Of a DNA stretch of 45,461 bases, positions 15,658-23,694 are shown in pieces. The stretch is from Reyranella sp. (lineage in GTDB: Bacteria > Pseudomonadota > Alphaproteobacteria > Reyranellales > Reyranellaceae). The position numbers and the translations under genes were made by a program. The notes under the pieces were generated by a model. It ran no database searches. It saw only the letters and a list, made by a program, of their open reading frames with translations, and was not told the origin of the DNA. The DNA lies in contig JAUXWB010000163.1 of assembly GCA_030684475.1 (NCBI GenBank), forward strand, positions 1 through 45,461, written 5' to 3'. The stretch's first letter is position 1; each line of letters starts with the position of its first letter.

Positions 15658-17790
15658 CTAGCGCTTGGCTTGCTGGATGGAAGAAAGCTCCGACAGAATC
15701 ATGGCTTCGGTAAGAACCTGCGGCAAAATTTTAGGCTGATTGGCCTCGGGTGCCCAGAGCAGGTAGAGCGGCACGCCGGCCCGGCCGAGCTCCTTGAGGA
15801 CTCCCGTGATCTCATCGTCGCGGTTGGTCCAGTCGCCCTTGAGCTTGACCACGCCCGCCTGCTCGAAGGCCTTGCGGCTGGCCGGCGTCTCGAGGGCGAC
15901 GCGCTCATTTACCAAGCAAGTAATGCACCAGGCGGCGGTGAAGTCGACGAACACCGGCTTGCCGGCGGCGTGGGCGGCCGTCATGCGCTCGCGCGAAAAT
16001 CGCTCCCAGCCCTCGAAGCTGACGCCCGACGTCGAGCCGCCCGACGCCGAGGCGGCGGTGGCCGGACCGTCCTCGAGCTTGAGCGTGGCGGCAAAGGCCA
16101 GCAGGACCGCTGCTGCCGCCACGCCGCGGCGCGTCCAGTTGCCGGACGGGGAGTCGCCGCGCAGACGCAGCAGCCAGATGGCGAAGGCGATCAGGATCAT
16201 GCCGCCCAGCGCATAGAGCACGCCGTCCGACCCGGTCTGCTGGGTCAGCACCCAGATCATCCAGACGGCGGAGGCGTACATCGGGAAGGCGAGGAACTGG
16301 CGCAGCCGGTCCATCCACGGGCCGGGCCGCGGCATCCGCCGATGCAGCGCCGGGATCGTGGTGAGCGCGAGATAGGGGAGTGCCAGGCCAAGCCCCATCG
16401 CCAGCAGCACGGCCACCGTCGCAGGCGCGGGCTGGCTCAGCGCAAAGCCCAGGGCTGCCGCCATGAACGGCGCGGTGCAGGGGGTGGCCACGATCACCGC
16501 CAGCACGCCGGTGAAGAAGGCGCCCGTGGTGCCGCCGCGCGCCGCCAGTCCCTGGCCGACGCCGGCCAGGCGACCGCCGAATTCGAACACGCCGGAGAGG
16601 TTGAGGCCGACCGTGAAGAACAGATAGGCGATCAACAGCGAGAACACCGGCGACTGGAACTGGAAGCCCCAGCTCACATCGCCGACGCTGGCGCGGATCG
16701 CCACCACGACCGCGGCCATGGCGGCGAAGCAGACCAGCACGCCCGCGGTATAGGCGAGCCCGTCGCGCCGCATCTCGGTTTGCGCATGGCCGGCCAGCCG
16801 CGCGAAGGCGGCGGCCTTCATGGCGAGCACTGGGAAGACGCAAGGCATCAGGTTCAGGATCAGACCGCCCAGCAGCGCGAACAGCAGCGCCTGCACGAGC
16901 GAGAGCTGCTCGCTGCCGGCCGCACCCGCGAGCGACGCCTGCGCCGGCACGAACGCCGGATCGAGTGTGGCCGACACGTCGAAGGCCTGCTTCACGCTGC
17001 CATCGGCGGTCTTTTCGGTGAGCACCAGGGTACCGGCGAGACGCTCGGGCATCGCCGTCTTGGCCTCGCCCTTGCGGAGCGGGATTCGGATGCCCTCGGC
17101 CGTCACACTGGCGTTCTGCTTCGCCATGGTGGCGACGGGGCCCCATTCGGCGGGAAAGAAATAGACGTCGCGGATCGTGTCCGGCTTCAGGCCCTTGGCC
17201 TCGACGATCAGTGTGGGATCGCCCGCCTTGGAAAGGCCGTAGCGGGCCGGCCACGGGCTTTCGATCGGCACGCTGCGCCGGGCCGTCTCGAACAGCGCGC
17301 GCACGGCCGGCGGCGCCGGCGTCGCGGCAGCGCCCGAGGGCAACGTGAGTTCGAACTTGCCGTCTTCGGGAATGCAGACGTCCTCGCACACCAGCCAGTT
17401 GGCGGTGGCCGCCAGCTTCAGGGGTCCCACGAGATCGGCCGGCGGCGTGATGCGCACCAGCAGCATCGCCTCGTCCTTGAAGCCGTAGTTGGTGATGCCG
17501 CCGATATCGAACAGGCCGGGCGTCGGCCACACGATCGGATCGGCTTTGGCGCCCGGCGGCAGGGTCCACGAGATTTCGGTCGGCAGGCCGGATTCGCCCG
17601 GGTTCTTCCAGTAGGTGTGCCACTTCGGCCGGATGATCTGGCGCAGCCCGACCCAGAAGGGCTCGCCGGGCTTCACCGTCGCGACCTCGGACACCAGCTC
17701 GGCACGCACGTTGTCGGTCTGCACCACCGCCTGGGCAAAGGCCGGGCCGGTGGTCAGGAACGCGAGGAGAAGGGCAAGCAAACGCGGCAT
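15658..17790 (-). CDS. DsbD/ScsB-like transmembrane thiol-disulfide reductase
   Basis: A protein of 710 residues with a signal peptide (ending PAFA-Q). It has a periplasmic N-terminal domain with Cys135 and Cys139 (CEDVCIPE), a membrane domain of about eight segments with the paired cysteines Cys317 (LMPCVFP) and Cys438 (VATPCTAPF), and a C-terminal thioredoxin-like domain with Cys622 and Cys625 (WCITC). This is the three-part electron relay of DsbD: cytoplasmic thioredoxin, membrane domain, C-terminal domain, N-terminal domain. Length and the alpha domain are closer to ScsB-type proteins linked to copper stress. I chose the ATG giving MPRLLALLLAFL; a TTG and a GTG lie just upstream in frame. 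The redoxin gene downstream is its likely client. Confidence 0.9.
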   Translation of the reverse strand: MPRLLALLLAFLTTGPAFAQAVVQTDNVRAELVSEVATVKPGEPFWVGLRQIIRPKWHTYWKNPGESGLPTEISWTLPPGAKADPIVWPTPGLFDIGGITNYGFKDEAMLLVRITPPADLVGPLKLAATANWLVCEDVCIPEDGKFELTLPSGAAATPAPPAVRALFETARRSVPIESPWPARYGLSKAGDPTLIVEAKGLKPDTIRDVYFFPAEWGPVATMAKQNASVTAEGIRIPLRKGEAKTAMPERLAGTLVLTEKTADGSVKQAFDVSATLDPAFVPAQASLAGAAGSEQLSLVQALLFALLGGLILNLMPCVFPVLAMKAAAFARLAGHAQTEMRRDGLAYTAGVLVCFAAMAAVVVAIRASVGDVSWGFQFQSPVFSLLIAYLFFTVGLNLSGVFEFGGRLAGVGQGLAARGGTTGAFFTGVLAVIVATPCTAPFMAAALGFALSQPAPATVAVLLAMGLGLALPYLALTTIPALHRRMPRPGPWMDRLRQFLAFPMYASAVWMIWVLTQQTGSDGVLYALGGMILIAFAIWLLRLRGDSPSGNWTRRGVAAAAVLLAFAATLKLEDGPATAASASGGSTSGVSFEGWERFSRERMTAAHAAGKPVFVDFTAAWCITCLVNERVALETPASRKAFEQAGVVKLKGDWTNRDDEITGVLKELGRAGVPLYLLWAPEANQPKILPQVLTEAMILSELSSIQQAKR

Positions 17791-17908
17791 CACCGCCAAC
17801 TAAGTGACCTTCGCTTGGGGCGCTTGCAAGGCAATCCGGATCAAGCTGGCGTGATATTTTGCCCTTATGGGATCTACGGACTAAGGTTCTGGTTTCATTG
17901 GGGAAATC
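17791..17908. promoter_or_regulatory. Divergent promoter region
   Basis: About 118 bases lie between the divergent DsbD-like and M20-hydrolase genes, so promoters for both directions are expected here. The plus-strand side has a clear GGGGA ribosome site before the M20 start. I could not assign promoter hexamers with confidence, and no clear operator palindrome is visible. Confidence 0.4.
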
Positions 17909-19132
17909 ATGTTGCGTTTGGATGACCGGCGCCTGCTGAGTGCGCTCGACGAACTGGCCGGGATCGGCGCCATCGAGGGCGGCGGCTGCGCGCGGCTGGC
18001 CCTCACGGACGACGACAGGCTCGGCCGCGACCTGGTCGTGGGCTGGATGAAGGAACTGGGCCTCGATGTCCGCGTCGACGCCATCGGCAATGTGATCGGG
18101 CTCCGCGCCGGCCGCGAGAACCTACCGCCCGTGATGACCGGCAGCCACATCGATACCGTGCGTACCGGCGGCCGCTACGACGGCAACTACGGCGTCCTGG
18201 CCGGCCTCGAGGTCGTGCGGGCGCTGAACGAGGCCAAGATCACGACGCGCCGGCCGGTCGCCATCGCCTTCTTCACCAACGAGGAGGGCGCGCGCTTCCA
18301 GCCCGACATGCTGGGCAGCCTCGTCTATGCCGGAGGGCTCGGCCTCAACGAGGCCTATGCCGCCGCCGACAAGGACGGGCGCTCGGTCGGCGACGAGCTG
18401 CGCCGCATCGGCTATCTCGGCACAACGAAGCCGGGCGCGCTCAAGCCGCATGCGTTCCTCGAGCTGCATATCGAGCAGGGGCCGATCCTTGACGAGGAGA
18501 AGGTGCGGATCGGCGTCGTCGAGAGCGTGCAGGGCATCTCGTGGATCGAATACACGGTGACGGGCGTCTCCAACCACGCCGGCACGACGCCAATGCGGCT
18601 GCGCCGCGACGCGGGCTATCTCGCGGCGTCAGTGAACGTCTTCGCGCGTAAACTCGCGCAGGAGATGGGCGGCAACCAGGTGGCGACGGTTGGGGCGCTG
18701 ACGCTGCGGCCCAACCTGATCAACGTCGTGCCCAATCGCGCGGTGTTCACGGTCGACCTGCGCAACACCGACGAGGCGAAGCTGAAGGAGGCCGAGGCCT
18801 GTGTCGCCGCCCACGTCGCCGAGGTCGCCAAGGCCGAGCGGGTCGAGGTCGAGGCGAAGGTGCTGGCGCGCTTCGAGCCGGTGGTGTTCGACGCGGGCCT
18901 CGTCGATCGCGTCGAGCGTCACGCCAAGGCGCTGTCGCTTTCGACGCGGCGCATGCCCTCGGGCGCGGGCCATGACGCCCAGATGATGCAGCGGATCTGC
19001 CCGACGGCGATGATCTTCGTGCCGTCGGTTGCCGGCCTCAGCCACAACATCAAGGAACATACCGAAGCGGCCGACCTCGCGGCCGGGGCGCAGATCCTGC
19101 TCAACCTGATGCTGGACCTGGCCGAGGAATGA
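17909..19132 (+). CDS. M20-family Zn hydrolase (N-carbamoyl-L-amino acid hydrolase / allantoate amidohydrolase type)
   Basis: A 407-residue cytoplasmic metallo-amidase of the M20 family, hydantoinase/carbamoylase branch. Metal-site residues are visible at His80 (GSHIDTV), Asp91 (YDGNYG), Glu125-Glu126 (NEEGARF) and His187 (LHIEQGP). The lid-domain motif GVSNHAGTTPM binds the substrate carboxylate. Candidate reactions are hydrolysis of N-carbamoyl-L-amino acids, allantoate or ureidoglycolate; the sequence alone does not decide. An N-carbamoyl-D-amino acid hydrolase is encoded two genes downstream, which favours a carbamoyl-amino-acid substrate. A GGGGA site supports the start. The gene is divergent from the DsbD-like operon. 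Confidence 0.88.
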   Translation: MLRLDDRRLLSALDELAGIGAIEGGGCARLALTDDDRLGRDLVVGWMKELGLDVRVDAIGNVIGLRAGRENLPPVMTGSHIDTVRTGGRYDGNYGVLAGLEVVRALNEAKITTRRPVAIAFFTNEEGARFQPDMLGSLVYAGGLGLNEAYAAADKDGRSVGDELRRIGYLGTTKPGALKPHAFLELHIEQGPILDEEKVRIGVVESVQGISWIEYTVTGVSNHAGTTPMRLRRDAGYLAASVNVFARKLAQEMGGNQVATVGALTLRPNLINVVPNRAVFTVDLRNTDEAKLKEAEACVAAHVAEVAKAERVEVEAKVLARFEPVVFDAGLVDRVERHAKALSLSTRRMPSGAGHDAQMMQRICPTAMIFVPSVAGLSHNIKEHTEAADLAAGAQILLNLMLDLAEE

Positions 19133-19153
19133 ACGAAACCGGAGGATACCGAC

Positions 19154-19987
19154 ATGACCGACGCTGACGACAAGGCGCGCCGCATCGTTTTCACCGGCGC
19201 ATCGGGCGGTATCGGCACCATGATCCGCCCGCTGCTGGCCAAGCTCTATCCCGGCCTCGTGCTGAGCGATCGGGTGACGCCCAAGGATCTGCAGCCCGGC
19301 GAGACCTTCGTGGCCGCCGACCTCACTAGGCCGGAGGAGGTGGCCGCGGCGGTGAAGGGCGCCCACAGCGTCATTCATCTCGGCGGTCACTCGGTCGAAG
19401 GGCCGTGGGAGACCATCCTGCAGGCCAACATCATCGGCTGCTACAATCTCTTCGAAGCGGCACGTCAGGCCGGCGTGAAACGCGTGATCTTCGCCTCGTC
19501 CAACCACGCCGTCGGCTTCTATCCGCGCAAGCGCAAGATCCGTACCGATGTCACGGTCCGACCCGACAGCCGTTACGGCGTCAGCAAGGCCTTCGGCGAG
19601 GCGCTGGGGGCGCTCTATGCCGACAAGCACGGCATGGCCGTGACCTGTCTCCGGATCGGCAATGTCGGTCCGCGCCCGCTCGACGTGCGGCGGTTGTCGA
19701 TCTGGATCTCGCCGGAGGACATCGTGCAGCTGATCCGCATCGGCCTGGAACATCCCGACATCCGCTTCGATATTCTCTATGGCGCGTCGGACAACGAAGC
19801 GAGCTGGTGGGACAATTCGCGCGCACGCCAGCTCGGCTACCGTCCGACCGGCAAGGCCGAGGATCACCGCGCGCACGCCGTGGCGGAGCAAGCAAAGATC
19901 GGGCCCGATCCCGAGGGCGATCTCTTCCAGGGCGGTACTTTTTGCTCGGCCGAGTTCACCAACGATGTGAAGCGCGCGGGCCCCTAG
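19154..19987 (+). CDS. NAD-dependent epimerase/dehydratase, uronate dehydrogenase-like
   Basis: A 277-residue short-chain dehydrogenase of the extended type. The Rossmann motif is TGASGGIG near the N-terminus and the catalytic pair is Tyr141/Lys145 (YGVSK). Several stretches closely follow the Agrobacterium uronate dehydrogenase: SVIHLGGHSVEGPWETILQ, the NIIGCYNLFEAAR segment, FASSNHAVGFYP, and WWDNS near the C-terminus. The predicted reaction is oxidation of D-galacturonate or D-glucuronate to the aldarolactone with NAD. No other hexuronate gene is nearby, and the neighbours are amidohydrolases, so the true substrate may differ. A GGAGG site precedes the ATG. Confidence 0.82.
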   Translation: MTDADDKARRIVFTGASGGIGTMIRPLLAKLYPGLVLSDRVTPKDLQPGETFVAADLTRPEEVAAAVKGAHSVIHLGGHSVEGPWETILQANIIGCYNLFEAARQAGVKRVIFASSNHAVGFYPRKRKIRTDVTVRPDSRYGVSKAFGEALGALYADKHGMAVTCLRIGNVGPRPLDVRRLSIWISPEDIVQLIRIGLEHPDIRFDILYGASDNEASWWDNSRARQLGYRPTGKAEDHRAHAVAEQAKIGPDPEGDLFQGGTFCSAEFTNDVKRAGP

Positions 19988-20015
19988 AGGCTATAATCGT
20001 CGCCGAGAGGTGACA

Positions 20016-20951
20016 ATGACTCGTGTTCTGACCGTCGGGGCCGCACAGATGGGCCCCATCCAGCGTAGCCACACGCGCCGCGACGTGGTCGAGCGGCTGG
20101 TTGCGCATTTGCGCGAGGCCAGGCGCATGGGCTGCGATCTGGTGGTGTTCCCCGAACTCACCCTCACCACGTTTTTCCCTCGTTGGTGGATGGCAGACCG
20201 GGTGGAAGTCGATTCGTTCTTCGAGCGCGAAATGCCCTCCAACGAGACGGCGCCGCTGTTCAACGAAGCCAAGCAGCTCGGTCTCGGATTTTGCCTGGGC
20301 TACGCAGAACTCACCCGCGAGGACGGCAAGATCCGGCGCTTCAACACCTCGATCCTGGTCGAGCGCGACGGCAGCATCGTCGGCAAGTACCGCAAGATCC
20401 ACCTGCCGGGCCACGCCGAACACGAGCCGGAGCGCCCGTTTCAGCATCTCGAAAAGCGCTACTTCGAGGTCGGCAATCTCGGCTTCCCGGTGGTGAAGGC
20501 GTTCGGCGGCAACATGGGCATGTGCATCTGCAACGACCGACGCTGGCCCGAGACCTACCGCGTCATGGGCCTGCAGAATGTCGAGATGGTGCTGCTGGGC
20601 TACAACACGCCGCTGCACAATGCGCCGTCGCCCGACCATGACGAGCATAGCTGGTTTCACAACCAGCTTTCAATGCAGGCCGGCGCCTACCAGAACGGCA
20701 GCTGGGTGGTCGGCGTCGCCAAGGGCGGAACCGAGGAGGGCGTGCCCTCGCTCGCCGACAGCATGATCGTGGCGCCGTCGGGCAAGGTCGTGGCGCGCGC
20801 CGGCGGCGACGGCGACGAGCTGATCGTGCACCGCTGCGACCTAGACGCCGGCCAGAGCTACAAGCGCACCACCTTCAATTTTGCCATCCACCGCCAGCCC
20901 GATCAGTATCGCATGATCGTCGAACGCAAGGGTGCGGTGGATCCATCATGA
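20016..20951 (+). CDS. N-carbamoyl-D-amino acid hydrolase (D-carbamoylase, nitrilase superfamily)
   Basis: A 311-residue carbon-nitrogen hydrolase with the catalytic triad Glu47 (FPELTLTTFFPRWW), Lys127 (KYRKIHLPG) and Cys172 (MCICNDRRWPE). The close match to the Agrobacterium D-carbamoylase extends through RRFNTSILV, RPFQHLEKRYFE, LSMQAGAYQNG and the FNFAIHRQP region near the end, so the call is specific. It would hydrolyse N-carbamoyl-D-amino acids to D-amino acid, CO2 and ammonia, the last step of D-hydantoin use. No hydantoinase gene is in the window. I chose the ATG (MTRVLTVGAAQ) over the GTG six bases earlier; GAGAGG is the ribosome site. Confidence 0.9.
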   Translation: MTRVLTVGAAQMGPIQRSHTRRDVVERLVAHLREARRMGCDLVVFPELTLTTFFPRWWMADRVEVDSFFEREMPSNETAPLFNEAKQLGLGFCLGYAELTREDGKIRRFNTSILVERDGSIVGKYRKIHLPGHAEHEPERPFQHLEKRYFEVGNLGFPVVKAFGGNMGMCICNDRRWPETYRVMGLQNVEMVLLGYNTPLHNAPSPDHDEHSWFHNQLSMQAGAYQNGSWVVGVAKGGTEEGVPSLADSMIVAPSGKVVARAGGDGDELIVHRCDLDAGQSYKRTTFNFAIHRQPDQYRMIVERKGAVDPS

Positions 20952-21940
20952 AGGGTGCGCCGCGCACCCTTCATATCCGCTGTGGCGACGATATCCGCGA
21001 CAAGCTCGTCGACGCCGGTGTCGAGGGCGACTACCTCTCCTTCGCCGATCCGGCCTGGCTCGGACCGCCGCCGGCGTCGAACGCCTGGATCTCCGGCCGC
21101 GCCGCGCTGATCGCCGAGCGCACCGGCCTGCCGCGGCAGAAGATCCGCGCCGACATCGGCGACGCCTACTGGCGGCTGGCCCGGGCGCCGGCCGAATATG
21201 GGTGTATCGTCCTGTGGTTCGAGCACGATCTCTACGATCAGGCAGCGCTCGTGCGCGTACTGGCGGCCTTTGCCGCGCGCAAAAAGCTGCCTTCGATCGA
21301 CCTGATCTGCATCGACCGGTTTCGCGGCATCAAGCGATTCATCGGACTCGGCCAACTTTCGGCCGCCCAACTCGCGTCGCTCTGGCCCCGGCGCAAGCGC
21401 GTCGGCCGTCAACAGTTGGGGCTTGGCGCCAAGGCGTGGGCGGCCCTGCGCGCGCCGACGCCCGAACCACTGGAGGCGTTGTGCAAGAGCGATCTCCGCG
21501 CGCTGCCGTTCCTGAAGGCTGCTCTACGGCGACAGTTGCAGGAATTGCCCTGGACCAGGGACGGCCTCTCGCTGACCGAACGCAATGCGCTCAGGGCTCT
21601 CGCCAAGGGGCCTCGGTCGGCGGGAGAAGTCTACGCCGACGCCCAATTGAAACGCGATCCGCTGCCTTTCATGGGCGATCTCTTCTTCTGGTCGGTGCTG
21701 CGCGACTTGATCGGGACGCCTCGCCCGCCGATCGCGGTAAGTGCCACCACACGCCGCGCGTCCTGGCGCAAGCGGGTTCTGCGTCTCACGCCAGTTGGCA
21801 GGGCGCTGCTCGCCGGCAAACTCGACTGGCAAACGACAGGCCCGCTCGACCGCTGGGTCGGCGGGATCGAGGTCGCGCACGCGGCGCCTGCCTGGCGATG
21901 GAGTCCGCGCACCGGCGGGGCCACCTTATCGACGGGTTGA
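20948..21940 (+). CDS. DUF1835 domain-containing protein
   Basis: A 330-residue cytoplasmic protein. The N-terminal part (LHIRCGDDIRDKL to WFEHDLYDQ) matches the DUF1835 domain, for which no activity is established. The C-terminal half looks like a winged-helix region (LTERNALRALAKGPRSAGEV and RVLRLTPVGRALL), so nucleic-acid binding is possible. The start codon overlaps the stop of the D-carbamoylase gene in an ATGA, which indicates translational coupling but not a shared pathway. Confidence 0.75.
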   Translation: MKGAPRTLHIRCGDDIRDKLVDAGVEGDYLSFADPAWLGPPPASNAWISGRAALIAERTGLPRQKIRADIGDAYWRLARAPAEYGCIVLWFEHDLYDQAALVRVLAAFAARKKLPSIDLICIDRFRGIKRFIGLGQLSAAQLASLWPRRKRVGRQQLGLGAKAWAALRAPTPEPLEALCKSDLRALPFLKAALRRQLQELPWTRDGLSLTERNALRALAKGPRSAGEVYADAQLKRDPLPFMGDLFFWSVLRDLIGTPRPPIAVSATTRRASWRKRVLRLTPVGRALLAGKLDWQTTGPLDRWVGGIEVAHAAPAWRWSPRTGGATLSTG

Positions 21941-21977
21941 TTCCAACACCTGCGGCCCCATGTAGGGCGACAGCCCC

Positions 21978-22026
21978 GCGGGGACGCCCCTGCTATGCAG
22001 AGGGGATCGGTCGGGACGGCCCGGCC
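21978..22026 (+). promoter_or_regulatory. Candidate guanidine-II (mini-ykkC) riboswitch
   Basis: Two short hairpins lie 15 bases apart, just upstream of an SMR exporter gene. The first (21978-21993) has a 6-bp stem and loop ACGC. The second (22009-22026) has a 7-bp stem and loop ACGG. Paired hairpins with ACGR loops define the guanidine-II class, which commonly controls SMR guanidinium exporters. The ribosome site GGGAG at 22035-22039 follows nine bases after hairpin two. The ACGC of the first loop departs from the ACGR consensus, and a CCCCGCGGGG palindrome (21974-21983) offers a competing fold. Confidence 0.7.
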
Positions 22027-22046
22027 TCCAACTCGGGAGATCCACC

Positions 22047-22367
22047 ATGGCGTGGCTCGTTCTTTTCGCTGCCGGTCTTTGCGAGATCGGCTGGGCCGTC
22101 GGGTTGAAATACACGGAGGGCTTCTCACGTCTCGTTCCATCGGTGCTTACCGTTGGCGCGATGGTCGTCAGCATGGTCCTGCTGGGCGTCGCGCTCAAGA
22201 CCCTGCCGGTCGGCACCGGCTATGCGATCTGGACCGGCATCGGCGCCGTTGGCACCGCCGTCCTGGGCATCATCCTGTTCGGCGAGTCGATGGAGCCGAT
22301 GCGTCTGGCCTCGATCGCGCTGATCGTGGCCGGAATCGTCGGGCTGAAGCTCGCGACTCCTGCCTGA
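22047..22367 (+). CDS. gdx: SMR-family guanidinium exporter (Gdx/SugE)
   Basis: A 106-residue protein with four transmembrane helices, the size of a small multidrug resistance subunit, acting as an antiparallel dimer in the inner membrane. The proton- and substrate-binding Glu13 lies in [16 protein letters not shown]. This segment and [16 protein letters not shown] are characteristic of the SugE/Gdx subgroup, which exports guanidinium, rather than the EmrE multidrug subgroup. The candidate guanidine-II riboswitch immediately upstream fits this function. GGGAG lies about eight bases before the ATG. Confidence 0.92.
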   Translation: MAWLVLFAAGLCEIGWAVGLKYTEGFSRLVPSVLTVGAMVVSMVLLGVALKTLPVGTGYAIWTGIGAVGTAVLGIILFGESMEPMRLASIALIVAGIVGLKLATPA

Positions 22368-22374
22368 GGTCGCG

Positions 22375-22827
22375 TCAGCCGAATTTCCCGAAGCTGCACT
22401 CCGGCGTGCCGCGGAACAGCGACATGTGCGTGTGGGTGGCGACGAACGGATCGCCCACCGCCTTGCGGCCGAGGACGACCGTGGTCCGACCTGGACGGTC
22501 GAAAGGATCGCCGTTGGGATGGAAACCGTCGGATTGCCATACCGCCATGCCGACGGCCGTCAGTCGATCGGCCGAAACAATGGCCTCGATCTTGTCGAGG
22601 TCGTAGCGGAAGTTGCGGATCGTGCCCCATACGTTGCGCCACTGCTTCTGCTCGGCAAGCTCGCGGCCATGCATGAAGTCGGTGAAGGTGCCGAAGGCGA
22701 TCATGTCGTCGGCGAAGATCGGTCGCGCCGCTTCATAGTCGACGGCGCGACAGTGCTTCGACAACGTGTCGAACCAGGCGCGCACGGCGGCGAGGTCGTC
22801 GGGCTGAACGGGGTTACGCAGATTCAT
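22375..22827 (-). CDS. SnoaL/DUF4440-like NTF2-fold protein
   Basis: A 150-residue protein with the pattern of the NTF2-like fold: an N-terminal helix (DLAAVRAWFDTLSKHCRAVD), a YEAARPIFADDMIAFGTF segment, then beta strands ending RTTVVLGRK and THTHMSLFRG. Members include ketosteroid isomerase-like enzymes and DUF4440 proteins of unknown role; the two late histidines (HTH) could line the pocket. No signal peptide. AGGAG precedes the ATG. It follows the S49 peptidase gene by 11 bases on the same strand and converges with gdx. Confidence 0.72.
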   Translation of the reverse strand: MNLRNPVQPDDLAAVRAWFDTLSKHCRAVDYEAARPIFADDMIAFGTFTDFMHGRELAEQKQWRNVWGTIRNFRYDLDKIEAIVSADRLTAVGMAVWQSDGFHPNGDPFDRPGRTTVVLGRKAVGDPFVATHTHMSLFRGTPECSFGKFG

Positions 22828-22838
22828 CGCAAGGGCTC

Positions 22839-23669
22839 CTAGAGTCCGAAGCGCTGCCAGTGCAGGCGCTCCTCGATCGCGGCAAGGGTCGCCGGTCCGA
22901 CCTCGTTCAGTCCGGCGGCAAGGCCGAAACGGGACAGCAGGCGGCGGCGCGGGCCGATCACCGGCAGGCGCACCTTGGCGCCGTAGCGTGACTGCAGGGT
23001 GGCGCGTAGTTCGCCCAGACCATCCACCAAGCCCAGCTCGAGGCCGCGCTTGCCGGTCCAGAACTCGCCGTTGAACAGCGCAGCCTCATCGCCCTTGAGG
23101 CGCGAGGCCCGGCGCTGGCGAACCCAATCCTTGAAGCCGTCGTGGATCTCGGCCTGCAGGCGCTTCAGCCGCTCCACATCCTCAGGATTCTCGGGGCGAA
23201 ACGGATCGAGCATCGCCTTGCGCTCTCCCGACGTGTGCACGCGGCGCTCAATACCGTAACGCGCGATCAGGTCCTGGAAGCCGAAGCCGGCGCTGATGAC
23301 GCCGATCGAGCCCACGATCGAACTGGGGTCGACGATGATCTCGTCGGCGGCACAGGCAAGCCAGTAGCCGCCCGAGGCCGCCACGTCCTCGACGAAAGCG
23401 ATCACCGGCAGGTTTTTCTCCGCGGCGTGCAGGCGGATGCGCTGGGCGATCAACGCCGACTGCACCGGGGAGCCACCGGGTGAGTTGATCGCCAGGGCCA
23501 CGGCCTTGGCGCCGCGCATGTCGAAGGCCCGCTTGAGCAGCGGCGCCACCGAATCGATGGACAGGCTGCGGCCGGCCAGCAAGCCGCCTGCGGAGGCGAT
23601 GACACCCGACAGCCGGATCACCGGCACCATGGGGGTACGGCGAAAGCGGTCTCTGATCCAATTCAACAT
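22839..23669 (-). CDS. S49-family signal peptide peptidase-like protease (SppA/SohB type)
   Basis: A 276-residue protease of the SppA family in its short single-domain form. The Ser-Lys dyad is visible as Ser99 (DVAASGGYWLAC) and Lys151 (SGERKAMLDPF). The substrate-groove motif NSPGGSPVQS lies at about 62-71. It probably degrades cleaved signal peptides or misfolded membrane proteins. The N-terminus (MLNWIRDRFRRTPMVPVIRL) has little membrane-anchor character, unlike classical SppA. I chose the ATG 25 bases after the trmN6 stop; the frame extends upstream into trmN6 without family similarity. Confidence 0.86.
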   Translation of the reverse strand: MLNWIRDRFRRTPMVPVIRLSGVIASAGGLLAGRSLSIDSVAPLLKRAFDMRGAKAVALAINSPGGSPVQSALIAQRIRLHAAEKNLPVIAFVEDVAASGGYWLACAADEIIVDPSSIVGSIGVISAGFGFQDLIARYGIERRVHTSGERKAMLDPFRPENPEDVERLKRLQAEIHDGFKDWVRQRRASRLKGDEAALFNGEFWTGKRGLELGLVDGLGELRATLQSRYGAKVRLPVIGPRRRLLSRFGLAAGLNEVGPATLAAIEERLHWQRFGL

Positions 23670-23694
23670 GGCCGGCACTGTCGCGGTGTGCGCG

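Noticed and set aside
14509..17925. 1138-codon open frame on the plus strand
   Set aside because: It lies antisense to the DsbD-like, redoxin and DUF3500 genes, is rich in Arg, Gly and His, and has no family features. Long antisense frames are expected at this GC content.
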